A DNA stretch of 64,000 bases from Yponomeuta sedellus (GCA_934045075.1 OW203726.1:15312037-15376036), one strand, 5' to 3'. Positions 1 to 10,534 are shown, counted from the first letter of the stretch. The notes: generated by a model from the sequence alone, not told the origin. Made by a program: numbers and translations.

Positions 1-117
1 TAAAAACTTATTTAGAAGCTACACACTAGTCACACTACCCATGCCGGGACTCGAACCCGCAACCTCTGGAGCGAACAGCCAGAGGTCACGGGTTTGAGTC
101 CCGGCATGGGTGGAATT
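1..117. mobile_element. SINE-A fragment folded back on itself
   Basis: The 3' part of the tRNA-derived SINE-A is present in both orientations. A 32-nt arm at 38-69 is the reverse complement of 79-110 with three mismatches, around a 9-nt spacer. Each arm carries the T-arm/box B region (GGGTTTGAGTCCC) and the end of the acceptor stem (GGCATGGG). The left flank also holds the inverted body motif (ACTTATTTAGAAGCT). There is no box A and no complete cloverleaf, so this is not a tRNA gene. Three other copies in the window are folded the same way. Confidence 0.75.
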
Positions 118-1500
118 ACATTTTCGTAGAAAATTACCTGGTGGGCGAGTCTCTGCAATGCGTAGTTGTTCAATAGATATTAGTCCGGTAATGATAGTTT
201 CTTTCACACTATCGGTAGTCTAGTAACCAACCATTGCGATGGTATAACCCGTGCTACTTAAATCGGCGCAGTCTTCAGGGTTTTGTCGTAGTATACATGT
301 TGCAATAATTCTTAATATATCAGACGTGCCGCATTATTTATTGAAATACTTTTATCCTGATTTTATAGGCTTTTCGCTTCTAGAGTACTGGTTATCAGCA
401 ACCGCAAGTCCTAAAACAAAAAATTATAAGTTGTAGTAAAGTAGGAACGTATGTACATACATATTAATGCAATCGTGCTATATTCATGAAGGTTACTATA
501 CTGAAACTGAGCACAAATTACTATAGGGCCAAATGCGAAATATCGAAAAAAATATCTCCTCAAGGGAGATTTATTAATAATAAACATCCAGGTGGGGCGA
601 AAGCCACCGAGACTTAAGACTAGTGGAATTTGCCCCACTACATCGAATTTCAGTGAGGCAGATTCCACTGAGATTTTAAGTTTCCACTTTGCCCCACCAG
701 TGGGGGTCTTAGTGGAGGAAATTAGTATTATTCGTAGTTTATTGCATGTGAGTGTAAGCCAGTGAATAAAGCCATGTGGTAATTGATTTTCCCTATATAG
801 GTAACAACACAAGACGTCCCTGTTACATATAGATACCCATATTTGTCCGATACTCCTATTCACACCAGCTACCATGTGGTAGCGCGTCGTGTCGCTAAGT
901 GTACAAACAGTAAATTTATAACAAACAACGTGAAAGAAAATATGTTTTGGTGTGTCTACTTGCCTTTGAAAACTTCAATGTTCTCTTTCAAATCCCATGC
1001 CGTCAGAAGATTTTTTAATTTCTCGTCGTAGGATCGATGGATGAGCCGCCTCACACACACATTTAATCTAAAGAAGACAGATTAGCTTTAAAATAATCCT
1101 CGAAATAAAACCAGCACAACTTGAGTAATGGTGAAAATGTTGAAAGAAAATTGTGAAGAAAATGACCGGCCGGTCGTTCGTTTGTTCCTCGTGTCGCAGT
1201 GTTGCCAATACCTGTCCGGCAAAAGTTACGCGAGGCAGGTTTAAAAGTTACATTTGGATTTAAATAATATAATCGTATTTTTGATTATTATAATCACAGG
1301 AAAATTAACCCGAAACTTCCAGATTTCTCATAACTCAGCCCGGATATTAAAAACAGGAAACAGAAATATTTTTTTGACTTAAGAGTTTACATTTTTACAG
1401 ACTCCATACAGTGTACATAATCTCAATGACTTTACATTGCTTACAATACAAATAAGTAACTCATAGGCGTTGAAAAACGTAACCGCAAAGTTGAGCTTAA
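118..1500. other. No gene; AT-rich intergenic sequence
   Basis: Short overlapping reading frames only, none with recognisable protein motifs. At 590-720 there are degenerate blocks sharing TTGCCCCAC and CCACT in both orientations, perhaps a decayed fold-back. Otherwise I see no structure. Confidence 0.6.
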
Positions 1501-1566
1501 ATCAAACGTATAATGATGGAATTGTGCTTAGACTGCTAAGCACAATTCCATCATTATACGTTTGAT
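1501..1566. repeat. Perfect inverted repeat, 30-bp arms
   Basis: Arms 1501-1530 and 1537-1566 are exact reverse complements around the 6-nt loop GACTGC. A perfect 30-bp stem in otherwise diverged sequence suggests a young fold-back or a MITE core. No element boundary is visible beyond the arms. Confidence 0.9.
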
Positions 1567-1724
1567 GACTACAAAGCTGACAAATGGCCAAAATGTGCTA
1601 CAATAAAGTGCCAAAATAAGACCTTAACGATACGAATAAAGATGGTGTGACCTATTTTCATAACATAGCACTAGGAAAGGTACAAATATCAAGAGCAAAA
1701 CTATTAAAATTGTATAAAAAAAAA

Positions 1725-2096
1725 ACAAAGTCTTGTTTGTTCTAACACTTGTAAATCGAGAACGGCTGGATCGATTTTCATGGTTTTTAATTTTTTGCAT
1801 TTGTCTCCGTCCCGAATAGCAGAATAAATATTAACTTATCTCAAAATGTCACAAAAAAAAAATTCTGTAGACCACGCGGATAAAGTCGCGAGCAAAAGCT
1901 AGTCTTAAAACAAAGTCGCATTTGTTCGAACACAAAAAGTCGAGAACGACTGGACCGATTTTGATGGATTTTCATTTGTTGTGTTTCTCTCCCGTCTCCA
2001 AATAGCAGAGTAACTATTGAAAGGTCGGAAAAAACATGTTTTTTTATAAAATATATGGATTTTTCTATGAAAAAACTGTCGCGGGCAAAAGCTGGT
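1725..2096 (+). mobile_element. Two tandem Helitron-like 3' ends
   Basis: Two related segments follow each other. Each contains an AGAACGRCTGGAYCGATTTT-like motif. The first ends GCGAGCAAAAGCTAGT at about 1903, the second GCGGGCAAAAGCTGGT at about 2096. Insect Helitrons and their non-autonomous relatives typically end in CTAGT or CTRR after a GC-rich stem, and these ends match that pattern. No Rep/helicase coding sequence is present. Frames read through here are shadows. Confidence 0.5.
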
Positions 2097-2639
2097 TTTC
2101 TATAAAACCCATCAATTACACTCAAAGGTTCCTGTTTCTTCCTTCCCGAGTGTCAGAAAGAGATAAACAAAATGACGCATCAAGAAGTAAGAAGAGTCAC
2201 ACATACAAACGCTGGATTGTTCTAGAAGACTATAAGAACATCGCTTGCTTTACTCCCTCGTTCAATAAGCCCACATAGAACATTCACACCAGTCGAATTG
2301 GAATCCTCATTTTTTAAGTCGGCTGATTGTCGACTATTTATCACTTCACTTCAACAAAGGCTAGAATTTAATGAAAATTATGCAATCAGCTATTAGTTGC
2401 AATAATAATTTAGACAAGTTACGAAGAGGGGTCAAAAGCGTCAAAAATAATCATGACAAATTATATAGTGGCAACACTCGACTCGTCAGCTCAATACGCT
2501 AATCAGTGCGTGCCCGCCAAGAAAGAAGAATCTTGAAAAGTCTTAAGTGAATTTTGATTCTTATTGTGATAGGCATAAAGTCTTTGCTGTGTGACACCGA
2601 GAATATTTCAAGTTATTTAAATAAGTTCCAATCTTAAAA
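2097..2639. other. No gene; unique AT-rich sequence
   Basis: No repeat or coding signal recognised. It borders the satellite block that starts near 2640. Confidence 0.5.
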
Positions 2640-4215
2640 ATTGTAAACGTTCTCAGTTATAAACTACCGAGCGCTTCTGTAACGACAGCTTTGTAACAAG
2701 TTTGTGTTTTTAGAAATTACACGGTAATTTTCAGCATTGCAACTTATCTAACTTTAGCTAAATGGTTTATTTGAAAATGAATGACATACTCAGCTGTAGG
2801 TAACAGTGTAAGTTTGTCTATTTTAATTGGACTCGGCAAAGTTTACATTTACCGAGACACTTGTTTAAAAATAAACAAGTACAAGAGAAATTTCAAATAA
2901 GTCACACGGTAATTTGCAACATAGCTTACAACATACTTATTTAAGTTTAACCGAGTTTTATTCGTTTAAAATTAAATAACATACTTAGCCGTAGCCAACA
3001 GTGTTTACTTGTTTATTTTAAATTTAATTCGGCAAAGTTTACAAGTTTACATTCATCGAGCCACTTATTTGGAATTAAACAAGTACGTTTTTAAATAAGT
3101 TAACGGTAATTTGCATCACATAAACTTATCTGAGTTTAGCCAAGACTTAATCGTTTAAAATTAAATATCACGCTTAGCCGTAGCTATAACAGTGTAAGTT
3201 TGTGTATTTTAATTGAATTCGACATAGTTTAATCGAGCCACTTATTTGGAAATAAAAAAGTACAAGGACGTTTTAAAATAAGTTACACGGTATTTGCCCC
3301 ACATAAACTTATCTGAGTTTAGCCAAGAGTTAATCGTTTAAAATTAAATATCATGCTTTGCCGTAGCCAACAGTGTAATTTTGTCTATTTTAATTGCATT
3401 TGACAAAGTTTACATTCATCGAGCCTCTTATTTGAAAATAAAAAAGGACAAGGGACGTTTTTAAATTAGTTACACGGTACTTGCATAAAAGCAACCTTGT
3501 CTTAGTTTAACCGAGGCTTGCTCGTTTTAAATTAAATAACATCCTTAGCTGTAGCTAACAACGTAAGATTGTCTATTTGTAATTGTATTCCGCAAAGGTT
3601 ACATTTATCGAGCCACTTATTTGGAAACAAAAAAGTACAAGGGACGTTTTTAAATTAGTAACACGGTACTTGCATCAAAGCAACCTTGTCTAAGTTTAAC
3701 CGAGGCTTGTCATTATAAATTAAATAACATCCTTAGCCGTAGCTAACAACGTAAGATTGTCTATTTGTAATTGTGTTCCGCAAAGGTTACATTTATCGAG
3801 CCACTTATTTAGAAACAAAAAAGTACAAGGGACGTTTTTAAATTAGTAACACGGTACTTGCATCAAAGCAACCTTGTCTAAGTTTAACCGAGGCTTGTCG
3901 TTATAAATTAAATAACATCCTTAGCCGTAGCTAACAACGTAAGATTGTCTATTTGTAATTGTATTCCGCAAAGGTTACATTTATCGAGCCACTTATTTGG
4001 AAACAAAAAAGTACAAGGGACGTTTTTAAATTAGTTACACGGTACTTGCATCAAAGCAACTTTGTCTAAGTTTAACCGAGGCTTGCTCGTTTTAAATTAA
4101 ATAACATCCTTAGCCGTAGCTAACAACGTAAGATTGTCTATTTGTAATTGTATTCCGCAAATGTTACATTTATCGAGCCACTTATTTGGAAATAAAGAAG
4201 TACTTTAATTTAAAA
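2640..4215. repeat. 188-bp satellite array, about 8 units
   Basis: The landmark ACGGTA recurs near 2720, 2905, 3102, 3287, 3475, 3663, 3852 and 4041, spacing 184-198 bp and settling at about 188 bp. Other shared landmarks are TCGAGCCACTTATTTGGAAA, AAATTAAATAACATCCTTAG and GTAAGATTGTCTATTTG. The last four units are close to identical while the first units are diverged and vary in length. This gradient suggests recent local expansion at the right side. It has no coding potential. Confidence 0.9.
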
Positions 4216-4694
4216 TAACCAAGACCATTTAGCAATACTTGCTCGTCTATAGTTAACAAAGCTTTAATGAGCGTTTTAAATGTATCTTAGTTGTATGTAA
4301 TCAAGTAATTTTTAACAAAGCCAAATTGGTACTTTGCTAAAGCAGATTTTTTTCCGTGTTGCACTGAATGAGATATAATTGATTTCCCCAACCAATGCTG
4401 TCAAATATATCAGACCGGGTTCTTAGGATGCTGTAAAAGCTTTGAATAATATAGCTATAGTTTATTTTTCGGTGTCTCTGAAAATGATCTCAATGCAGGT
4501 TAAAGATGATTTTCGTAATTCTGCCAAAGAACTTTATATTCTGTTATTTAAAATAAGGCCAGCAAATTGTACTAAATATTTTACATTAAGGCGTCCAAAT
4601 AATAACTTCGATTCAAGTTATTATTTGGTTTCGTATTTACATTAGAAAAATACACAGAACAGTAATCAAAATGAAACAGCAGAAACAATAATAA
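4216..4694. other. No gene; unique sequence after the satellite
   Basis: Includes a 67-codon open frame (4442-4645) with no recognisable features, which I take as chance. Confidence 0.5.
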
Positions 4695-4992
4695 GGTTAG
4701 TACGGGTTAGTGCATTAAAAATAAAAATAGTATAATGATGTGGGTACAGCGATAACAATCCGATGTAAAAACCTAACTGCAAAGTAGGTACTCGGGGCTG
4801 TAAGTGATGCAATCTACTTCAGCCAGATGTCTCTGCCTGTACGTATTACAGAGAATAGAGGTTCGTAATTTCACTGATGCCGGTGAGTCGCCCATTAGCT
4901 CAGTTGGATAGAGCGCTGGCACGGAGGTACTGGCTAGGTTTTTAAATTTGTCCTTAGCACGGGTTAGTGCATTAAAAATGAAAATAGTGTAA
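4695..4992 (+). mobile_element. SINE-A copy with tail motif at both ends
   Basis: The body runs from about 4740 (GGGTACAGCG) through a tRNA-like core (CCCATTAGCTCAGTTGG at about 4893) to the tail GGGTTAGTGCATTAAAAA near 4977. Box B is deleted: the sequence jumps from GCTGGCACGGA to the body. A second copy of the tail motif lies directly upstream at about 4703-4726, so head and tail are joined as in a dimer. Confidence 0.75.
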
Positions 4993-5864
4993 TATTATTA
5001 TTCAGTCAGATCGAAGAGGTCGGATATTTTTTTTTTTTTTGCTTTTTGCTTTAATGGATAAAATGTTAATAACTTTTTATTGTTGGCAGCGGCTTAACTA
5101 TTGGTATTAAAAGTATTTCAGGTTTTGTTTTAATTCAACTAAACGTTGTTGGAAACTTTCAGTGACAGAGCGGTTAGGAAAACAATTTTTCAAGTAATCA
5201 GCCTTTTCAGTTCGTGATAAGTTCCACTCAATCCAAGGCATCGGGACAGCTCGTTGTGCAGTAATCGGGCCCTCGCGTGACTCGGGCCGACACTTCAATT
5301 AACAAAATGGATAATCCAACGCGTCAGGGAAACAAACTCATATTTCGTGATTAACGAATCGATCACAAATCACTCCGCCCTGGAAAATAATTGCCAATCA
5401 GCTTTGTCCTTCGTGGATAACTCAATAAAAAGTTGTGGATGGGGCTGTCAAAAGTTGAAAGAGCTTAATTATTTATTACTGTTATAGACCTTTAAGGCTG
5501 ACTTTAAGGTCATTTTATACCATCTGTCTATTAAGGATACTCCTTATCCCGAGCTCCCGTGATCCCCTCCCGAGGAGGATCCCAGCTGTATGTAATTACA
5601 ATCTCACTACTGTCTTTCTTCCTTATTAATATATATATTTATAATACCTATGTTGTGATAGTTTATTAGTGCATATATTTTTATATATATTTTATTTCTT
5701 TTTATATATAATTATTATGTATACTAATTATATTATTATAGTGTATATTTACTTACGTATATATTATATGTACTTATTGAGTATTTGTCCTTATCTAATT
5801 TTAACTAAGTATTAGTTCTTCCGTTTGTTTCGAAGCCTACCATTTAATTTCATGCACCACCTAT
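4993..5864. other. Mostly unique sequence; possible regulatory stretch
   Basis: A T-run lies at about 5025-5040. From 5295 to 5460 the sequence is less AT-skewed and contains GGATAATCC (5309-5317), a K50-homeodomain-type motif, plus ATTAACGAATCGAT. From 5590 to 5830 it is very AT-rich. The minus-strand frame at 5107-5298 has no recognisable domain. Confidence 0.35.
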
Positions 5865-5940
5865 GCTTATAGCATTAAGTCCGCCACATTGCCATTGTAT
5901 TTTTTTTTACTTATGTGCAATAAACGAATTAATAATAATG
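5865..5940 (+). mobile_element. Non-LTR retrotransposon tail fragment
   Basis: AGCATTAAGTCCGCC followed by TGTGCAATAAACGAATTAAT and a (AAT/GATGAT) run. This is the form of a LINE 3' UTR with a polyadenylation-like signal, and matches a related tail at 11630-11710. Confidence 0.55.
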
Positions 5941-6109
5941 ATGATACTTGTAGAACTAAGAATCTTATGATTTAAAATATGCAACATAAGCAGGCTAAAA
6001 ACATCCCAGTGAAGAGAACAGGCCTCTTCTAAGACAGGAGATTATTGGTCTCAAATGACACGCGTCCCCTCCAGGGATTGGTAATTTCATGGACTTATGT
6101 CTAAGACAC

Positions 6110-6235
6110 TCCACCAATAGAGACTCCATCAATCCGGACTTGGCCCCCGTGGTGGAGTATGGCCTATACCTTCCTCAGGGAAGAGTCCCGTGCCCCTCGG
6201 TGGGGACATAATGGGTTGATGATGATGATGTCTAA
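6110..6235 (+). mobile_element. 5S-SINE 3' fragment (subfamily II tail)
   Basis: Matches the 3' body from CCGGACTTGGCCCCCGTGG through GGCCTATACCTTCCTCAGGG to a (GATGAT) tail. The head is missing. The CCTCAGGGA variant is shared with the subfamily II copies at 38.7 and 40.0 kb. Confidence 0.75.
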
Positions 6236-6896
6236 GAAGACCTAAGAGTATTAAAGCTTGCAATATTGGTGCGCCCCACAATTTATGATCAACAACTTAC
6301 TTGGGTACACTTTTTCGTACATTCTATTACGTAAGTTCTTAAAAAAATTTAAATGAACAATCGCCCTATTGAGCAATATATTAAACTGGAAATCAAAATA
6401 ATAAGTACGTTATCCGCTTGGCCACATAGTCGGATAGAAACAAAAGCGCAGCAAATGTAAACAATGCGGCGGAAAGGGGACAAAAAACTGGACGCAATGC
6501 AGCAAGGAAAATGTAAATAATATGAACATTTATCATCATCGTTCTGTTTTACGGCAACATTCGAGTCATTCATCACGGACCCGAGTGTGCTATGAAGGTT
6601 TGCGTTGGACAACAGTTTAATGTAATGCTTTCACGTTTTTAAAATGAGACCCAGATTTTAAACTATAAAGAGCAGATTCATTCTCCAACTGTACGTTACA
6701 GTCTGAATAGTTTATTGCTGTGCGCTCGGGCACAGTGCCCGTAATAAAAGCTTGCGAAAATTACTTGTAAGATTAAAGTTATGTCGATGGCGTTTTAACA
6801 ACATTTTCATTGGATGCCGGACTGCTTGTGAAGGATCCGGCGGCTGTTCCATAATTACTTACAGCTTAAACTCGTATGAAACTATTTGTTTTATTT
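6236..6896. other. No gene; unique sequence
   Basis: Short frames on both strands without recognisable domains. No repeat seen except the SINE-A boundary at the right. Confidence 0.5.
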
Positions 6897-7150
6897 TAAA
6901 AACCTATTTAGAGGCTAAAAGTTCCATCCATGCCGGGATTCGAACCCGCAACCACTGGCTGTCCGTGCCAGCGCTCTTTCCATCTGAGCCAATGGGCGAC
7001 TCACCGGCATCAGTGAAATTTCGAACCTCTTTACACTATTCTCTATATTACGTACAAGCAGCGACATCTGGCTTAAGTAAATTGCATCACTTACAGCCCC
7101 GACTACCTACTTTGCAGTTAGGTTTTTACATCGGAATGATATCACTGTAC
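6897..7150 (-). mobile_element. SINE-A, near full length
   Basis: On the minus strand it reads from GGGTACAGTGATATC through TACTTTGCAGTTAGG (reverse sense), then a tRNA-like core with box A and box B and a mutated anticodon arm, to CCTCTAAATAGGTTTTT. The plus-strand frame across it is an artefact of the element. Confidence 0.8.
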
Positions 7151-7194
7151 CCACTTAATAAATTTTATATTACAGTATATTAAATGTACTAGGA

Positions 7195-7500
7195 CCGTAA
7201 TCGATTTCCGCTAAAAACAGCCGTTTTTGCTAGAAATTGATTAAAGTCTTAGATTGTTGATTCTAGGTTCTAGACTGTAGGTTTTAAGAATAGTTGTCAC
7301 AGTTGTGTAGACGGAAGAAGTATAAATATTATACAATTTACTTCTCTGAAGTATAACATTTATTATAGTATAAATTTTATACTTTAGATATTAAGATTGG
7401 TCATATTTACTTTACGAAAAAAAAGTAAAATAAAACAAGAAATGATTTTTATTCCATCGCTGGCGCTTGTTAGCGCCCCTAAACGCCTTAAGCACACAGT
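7195..7500. repeat. R300 dispersed repeat, copy 1
   Basis: Shares TTCTAGACTGTAGGTTTT, a TAGTTGTCA block and a terminal GCGCTNNTTAGCGCC-like block with 8215-8490. Weaker matches occur at 27.8-28.1 and 33.3-33.4 kb. Class unknown; there is no tRNA-like head. Confidence 0.4.
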
Positions 7501-7540
7501 GCGAAAAAACTTATTATAAAATCAAGGATACAATATCTGT

Positions 7541-7690
7541 AGATAAGATAAGATAAGAATATTCTTTATTGTACACCAGGAAAAAACCAACAAAACATAA
7601 TTACAAAGATACAGTACAATTGGCGGCCTTATTGCTTAGAGCAATTTGTTCCAGGCAACCCACGATGGAGAGTTGCTGAAGGAAAAGTGG
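7541..7690 (-). mobile_element. LINE-T 3' tail
   Basis: Minus strand: AGCAACTCTCCATCGTGGG, TGCTCTAAGCAATAAGGCC, TGTACAATAAAGAATATTC, then a short (TCTTA)n tail (7541-7560). It is 5'-truncated, as expected for target-primed reverse transcription. Confidence 0.7.
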
Positions 7691-7712
7691 GACTGTAGTT
7701 AGAAGACAAAGA

Positions 7713-7980
7713 TAATAATATAATATAATATAATATAATATAATATAATATAATATAATATAATATAATATAATATAATATAATATAATATAATATAATA
7801 TAATATAATATAATATAATATAATATAATATAATATAATATAATATAATATAATATAATATAATATAATATAATATAATATAATATAATATAATATAATA
7901 TAATATAATATAATATAATATAATATAATATAATATAATATAATATAATATAATATAATATAATATGATATGATATAATA
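7713..7980. repeat. (TAATA)n pentanucleotide array
   Basis: About 53 units of TAATA, nearly perfect except for two TGATA units and a CAATA unit at the right end. It abuts the 5' edge of the LINE-T fragment. The long minus-strand frame of repeated Tyr-Ile-Ile-Leu is a by-product of the unit lacking stops in that frame. Confidence 0.95.
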
Positions 7981-8089
7981 CAATATAGTTAATGGTTCAT
8001 TAGTATGATTATTTCTAGTTTTCAAAATATTCAGGAATATTAATGTTTATGTTGAAAACTATGTTAAAACTCATTAGAAAAAAATAATT

Positions 8090-8200
8090 GTTGTTTATTT
8101 GTTACCTTCTAGTTTCGCCACGTCTGTCTGTCCGCGGCTTAGCACCGAGATGACCAACTTAGAAAGCTGAAATTACACAAACCAATTAGGTATTGATATT
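8090..8200. repeat. Dispersed repeat with CTGTCTGTCCG block, copy 1
   Basis: TTTCGCCACGTCTGTCTGTCC followed by a gap and AGAAAGCTGAAAT. A related copy lies at 42838-42990. I recognise this as a widespread lepidopteran repeat type but cannot name its class. Confidence 0.4.
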
Positions 8201-8214
8201 TAAATTTATTTACG

Positions 8215-8490
8215 TCGACAAAACATGGGATAAAATCTGTAATAAAGATTAGGCTTCCATCCCTAAACAACTGTTTTTGGTGGAAATCCATAAAAATCCT
8301 AGGTTGTTGGTTGGTTCTGGACTGTAGGTTTTTAAAATGGTTGTCATTGTGATTTAGAGTTATGACGTGTATTTTATGAAAAATAAACGTTACGATTTTA
8401 CAAACAAGTTATGATTTTTATGACTTAAACAAGTTATGATTTTTGTAACATTGATAGCGCTACTTAGCACCAGAACCGCATTAACACCCT
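8215..8490. repeat. R300 dispersed repeat, copy 2
   Basis: See the shared landmarks with 7195-7500: GACTGTAGGTTTTTAAAAT, a TGGTTGTCA block and TAGCGCTACTTAGCACC at the right. It contains an internal duplication of ACAAGTTATGATTTTT. Confidence 0.4.
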
Positions 8491-8521
8491 GTAGAGCGGT
8501 TGTTGTATCAACTGATTGAGT

Positions 8522-8646
8522 TAGCCAGCGGCCACATAGATGGGGCGCGGGCGTGCAAACGACTTTTTATATAAAATTTCCATACAACGCGTCACGTCTT
8601 TCCCGCGCTCCTGTCCCACATCTCTTCTGTGTGGCCACTGCCTTAC
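8522..8646. mobile_element. Short imperfect fold-back element
   Basis: CAGCGGCCACATAGATG at the left opposes a right end whose reverse complement begins CAGTGGCCACACAGAAGAG. GC-rich subterminal blocks (GGCGCGGGCGTGC and TCCCGCGCTCC) also face each other. This fits a small MITE with about 20-30 bp imperfect ends. No target duplication could be fixed. Confidence 0.45.
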
Positions 8647-8804
8647 AAGGTAACGTTTTATTCTATACATAATCTACTCTATATAATAACAATAATAAAT
8701 TTTACACGAGACAGTTAATTACTTGCCCAACTCCCAGACTAGACTACCTTGTACTATTGTAACCAGGCAAGGACTACTGGCAAGAAGGCTACTTGTAAAA
8801 TTTA

Positions 8805-8885
8805 CAGCGGCCCTCAGTGGGAATCGAACCGACGAACCCAGTCTTGCAAGTACCTTAACGCCTAGCTAGACCAACGAGGTAGACG
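8805..8885 (-). mobile_element. tRNA-like SINE head, degenerate
   Basis: The minus strand reads GTTGGTCTAGCTAGGCGTTA and then GGTTCGATTCCCACTGAGG, which resemble box A and box B spaced as in a tRNA. The stems do not pair well enough for a functional tRNA. Confidence 0.45.
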
Positions 8886-9427
8886 TATGATGCAAAGAAA
8901 AATTGCATTGTTCTATACGCTACAATTAAGAGCAACTGACTCATAACAATAAAAAACAACGTAGTAAAAGTATTATTGACTTAGTTCCGAAATCACTTTG
9001 TTTATTTTATTTTAATGTTTATTTGAAAACCAACAGTTTATACAAGAGGCATATTTACAACATTGAGATGATTAAATTCAAAGCCGTTTCAGGTTTTCAC
9101 TGAGAATCAGGACTAAATATGGAATGATTGTGACACACTTATACAATGTTTTAAGTCAAAAGCGCATCTTTAAATTTAAAAGTAACACCTTTATACAGAA
9201 AAAGACGAAGTAGTTCTAATTAGACAATAAATAATCGTCCATTTACATAAGTAATTTGATTAGCATTTTAACACTAGTGTAAGTTTTAGCAGCTAAATAT
9301 TTTATTAGAAAAAATACTTGAATATAAGATTTTTTATTATTAATTTTAGTTATAAGTGTATAGTGTTTATGAAAGTTATAAGGTACAGCATAAACTTACG
9401 TATATTTTAACATAGAAATGTTATGGA
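8886..9427. other. No gene; unique AT-rich sequence
   Basis: No repeat, hairpin or coding signal recognised. Confidence 0.5.
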
Positions 9428-9592
9428 ATCTATATCAACCCTTGTATCCTCACTGCGGGGGCACGAGTTTCCTCCTGCATCGCAGGAAGGTTAGGCCATA
9501 CGGTGGCTGGTTTGTAGAGGATTGTAAGACTGTGGCGGTCCTTACTGGCAGAAGTTATCAAGCTGCCCACAAGGCCTCTGATATGGCTTAAC
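9428..9592 (-). mobile_element. 5S-SINE, 3' half
   Basis: Plus strand reads ATATCAACCCTTGTAT, CTGCATCGCAGGAAGGTTAG, a shortened centre and ends at GGCTTAAC. The 5S-like head is absent (5' truncation). The CCACGGGGGCCAAG block is deleted. Confidence 0.85.
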
Positions 9593-9954
9593 TATTAAAT
9601 TATTAAAAAACTTAACTTCATACCACTAATTCAACTGTCAATTGGTAACTCAAATTGGTCAATTTTACGTCGAGAGTACGGGCACTGAAAATGAAAAAAG
9701 AAATTTCATGCGCGACATTTGAACAAAGGCCAATCCTCTTTCGATATTTTATTAATGAAACACGATATTGGAGTAAATTTTACTAGTTTTATTGTGTAAC
9801 CAGCGATGAAACAACAATTCGATAAAGCAGTGGCGCCGTAGAATTGACTTACCGACATCAAACACATAAATAATTTCCCCACGGATCGTCACCGCAACTT
9901 CCAATATCCCGCCGTGCTAGTATTTACGGGGGCTTATTTGTAACATAACATAAC
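9593..9954. other. No gene; unique, possibly constrained sequence
   Basis: 9690-9925 has mixed composition and motifs such as TATTTTATTAATGAAACACG and CACGGATCGTCACCGCAACT that belong to none of the repeat families seen elsewhere. No reading frame. Conservation cannot be judged from one genome. Confidence 0.3.
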
Positions 9955-10045
9955 CTAACTCCTGTATCCCAGAGGGGTACGCAGAGACCATCGACTGCCA
10001 CTTGCCATGATCCTGACGTTCTGCGATCCTGACAGATCACCTCCG
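9955..10045 (-). mobile_element. LINE-V 3' end fragment
   Basis: Contains TGTATCCCAGAGGGGTACGC, CTGCCACTTGCCATGATCC and GACAGATCACCTCCGCTTC, matching the reverse complement of the LINE reading frame at 38.6 kb (codons for Lys-Trp-Gln and the Asp-Glu-Ala region). Confidence 0.65.
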
Positions 10046-10084
10046 CTTCAACAACCGAACAACAAGATTAGTCATAGTTATATA

Positions 10085-10175
10085 TTTAGGTAAAAAGTAA
10101 TTACCTTATTTCCCGACGTTTCGGCAGCGTTACAGTTGCCGTGGTCTTGGGTAGACTGATTTACAGCATTAATCC
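10085..10175. repeat. Dispersed repeat with CCCGACGTTTCGGCAG
   Basis: TTCCCGACGTTTCGGCAGCG, then TGCCGTGGTCTTGGGTAGAC. I recognise this pair of motifs as a common moth repeat, probably a LINE UTR. Only one copy occurs here, so the boundaries are guesses. Confidence 0.35.
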
Positions 10176-10534
10176 AATTTTCTCGATTATTTATAATTGT
10201 TTTTAAGTATGTGAAACTCTATCTATCGTTGAGACTCTATCGCCACTCATTGGCACATGTCAAAGACGAAAGTCAAATATATAAAAATAATTTCCACGTA
10301 TATATTATCAAGTCCTTTTATATGTAGGTATGTATGTACAATGTATTTTTGTATATTGTACATATTGTACTCTATTTAGACGTAATCATTGTTTTTGTGG
10401 GTAGGCGGTGCTTGATAAATAAATCAGTCTTCGTCCGACCGTCTTGTTTTTTACTACACACATTAATACATTGTTACATTTTAAAACATAATTTCATTAT
10501 AATACCACCTCACTGTTTGACACTACCTTCTTCA
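10176..10534. other. No gene; unique sequence
   Basis: The 113-codon plus-strand frame at 10334-10675 runs into a reversed LINE-T tail and has no coding character. Confidence 0.5.

Noticed and set aside
2640..4215. Possible CRISPR-like array (regular repeats)
   Set aside because: Units are contiguous 188-bp satellite copies without unique spacers, in a eukaryotic genome.
4898..4992. Long target duplication around the SINE-A at 4.7-5.0 kb
   Set aside because: The flanking similarity is the element's own tail motif, not host sequence, so it is not a target duplication.
7699..8025. Minus-strand frame of Tyr-Ile-Ile-Leu repeats
   Set aside because: By-product of the (TAATA)n array.
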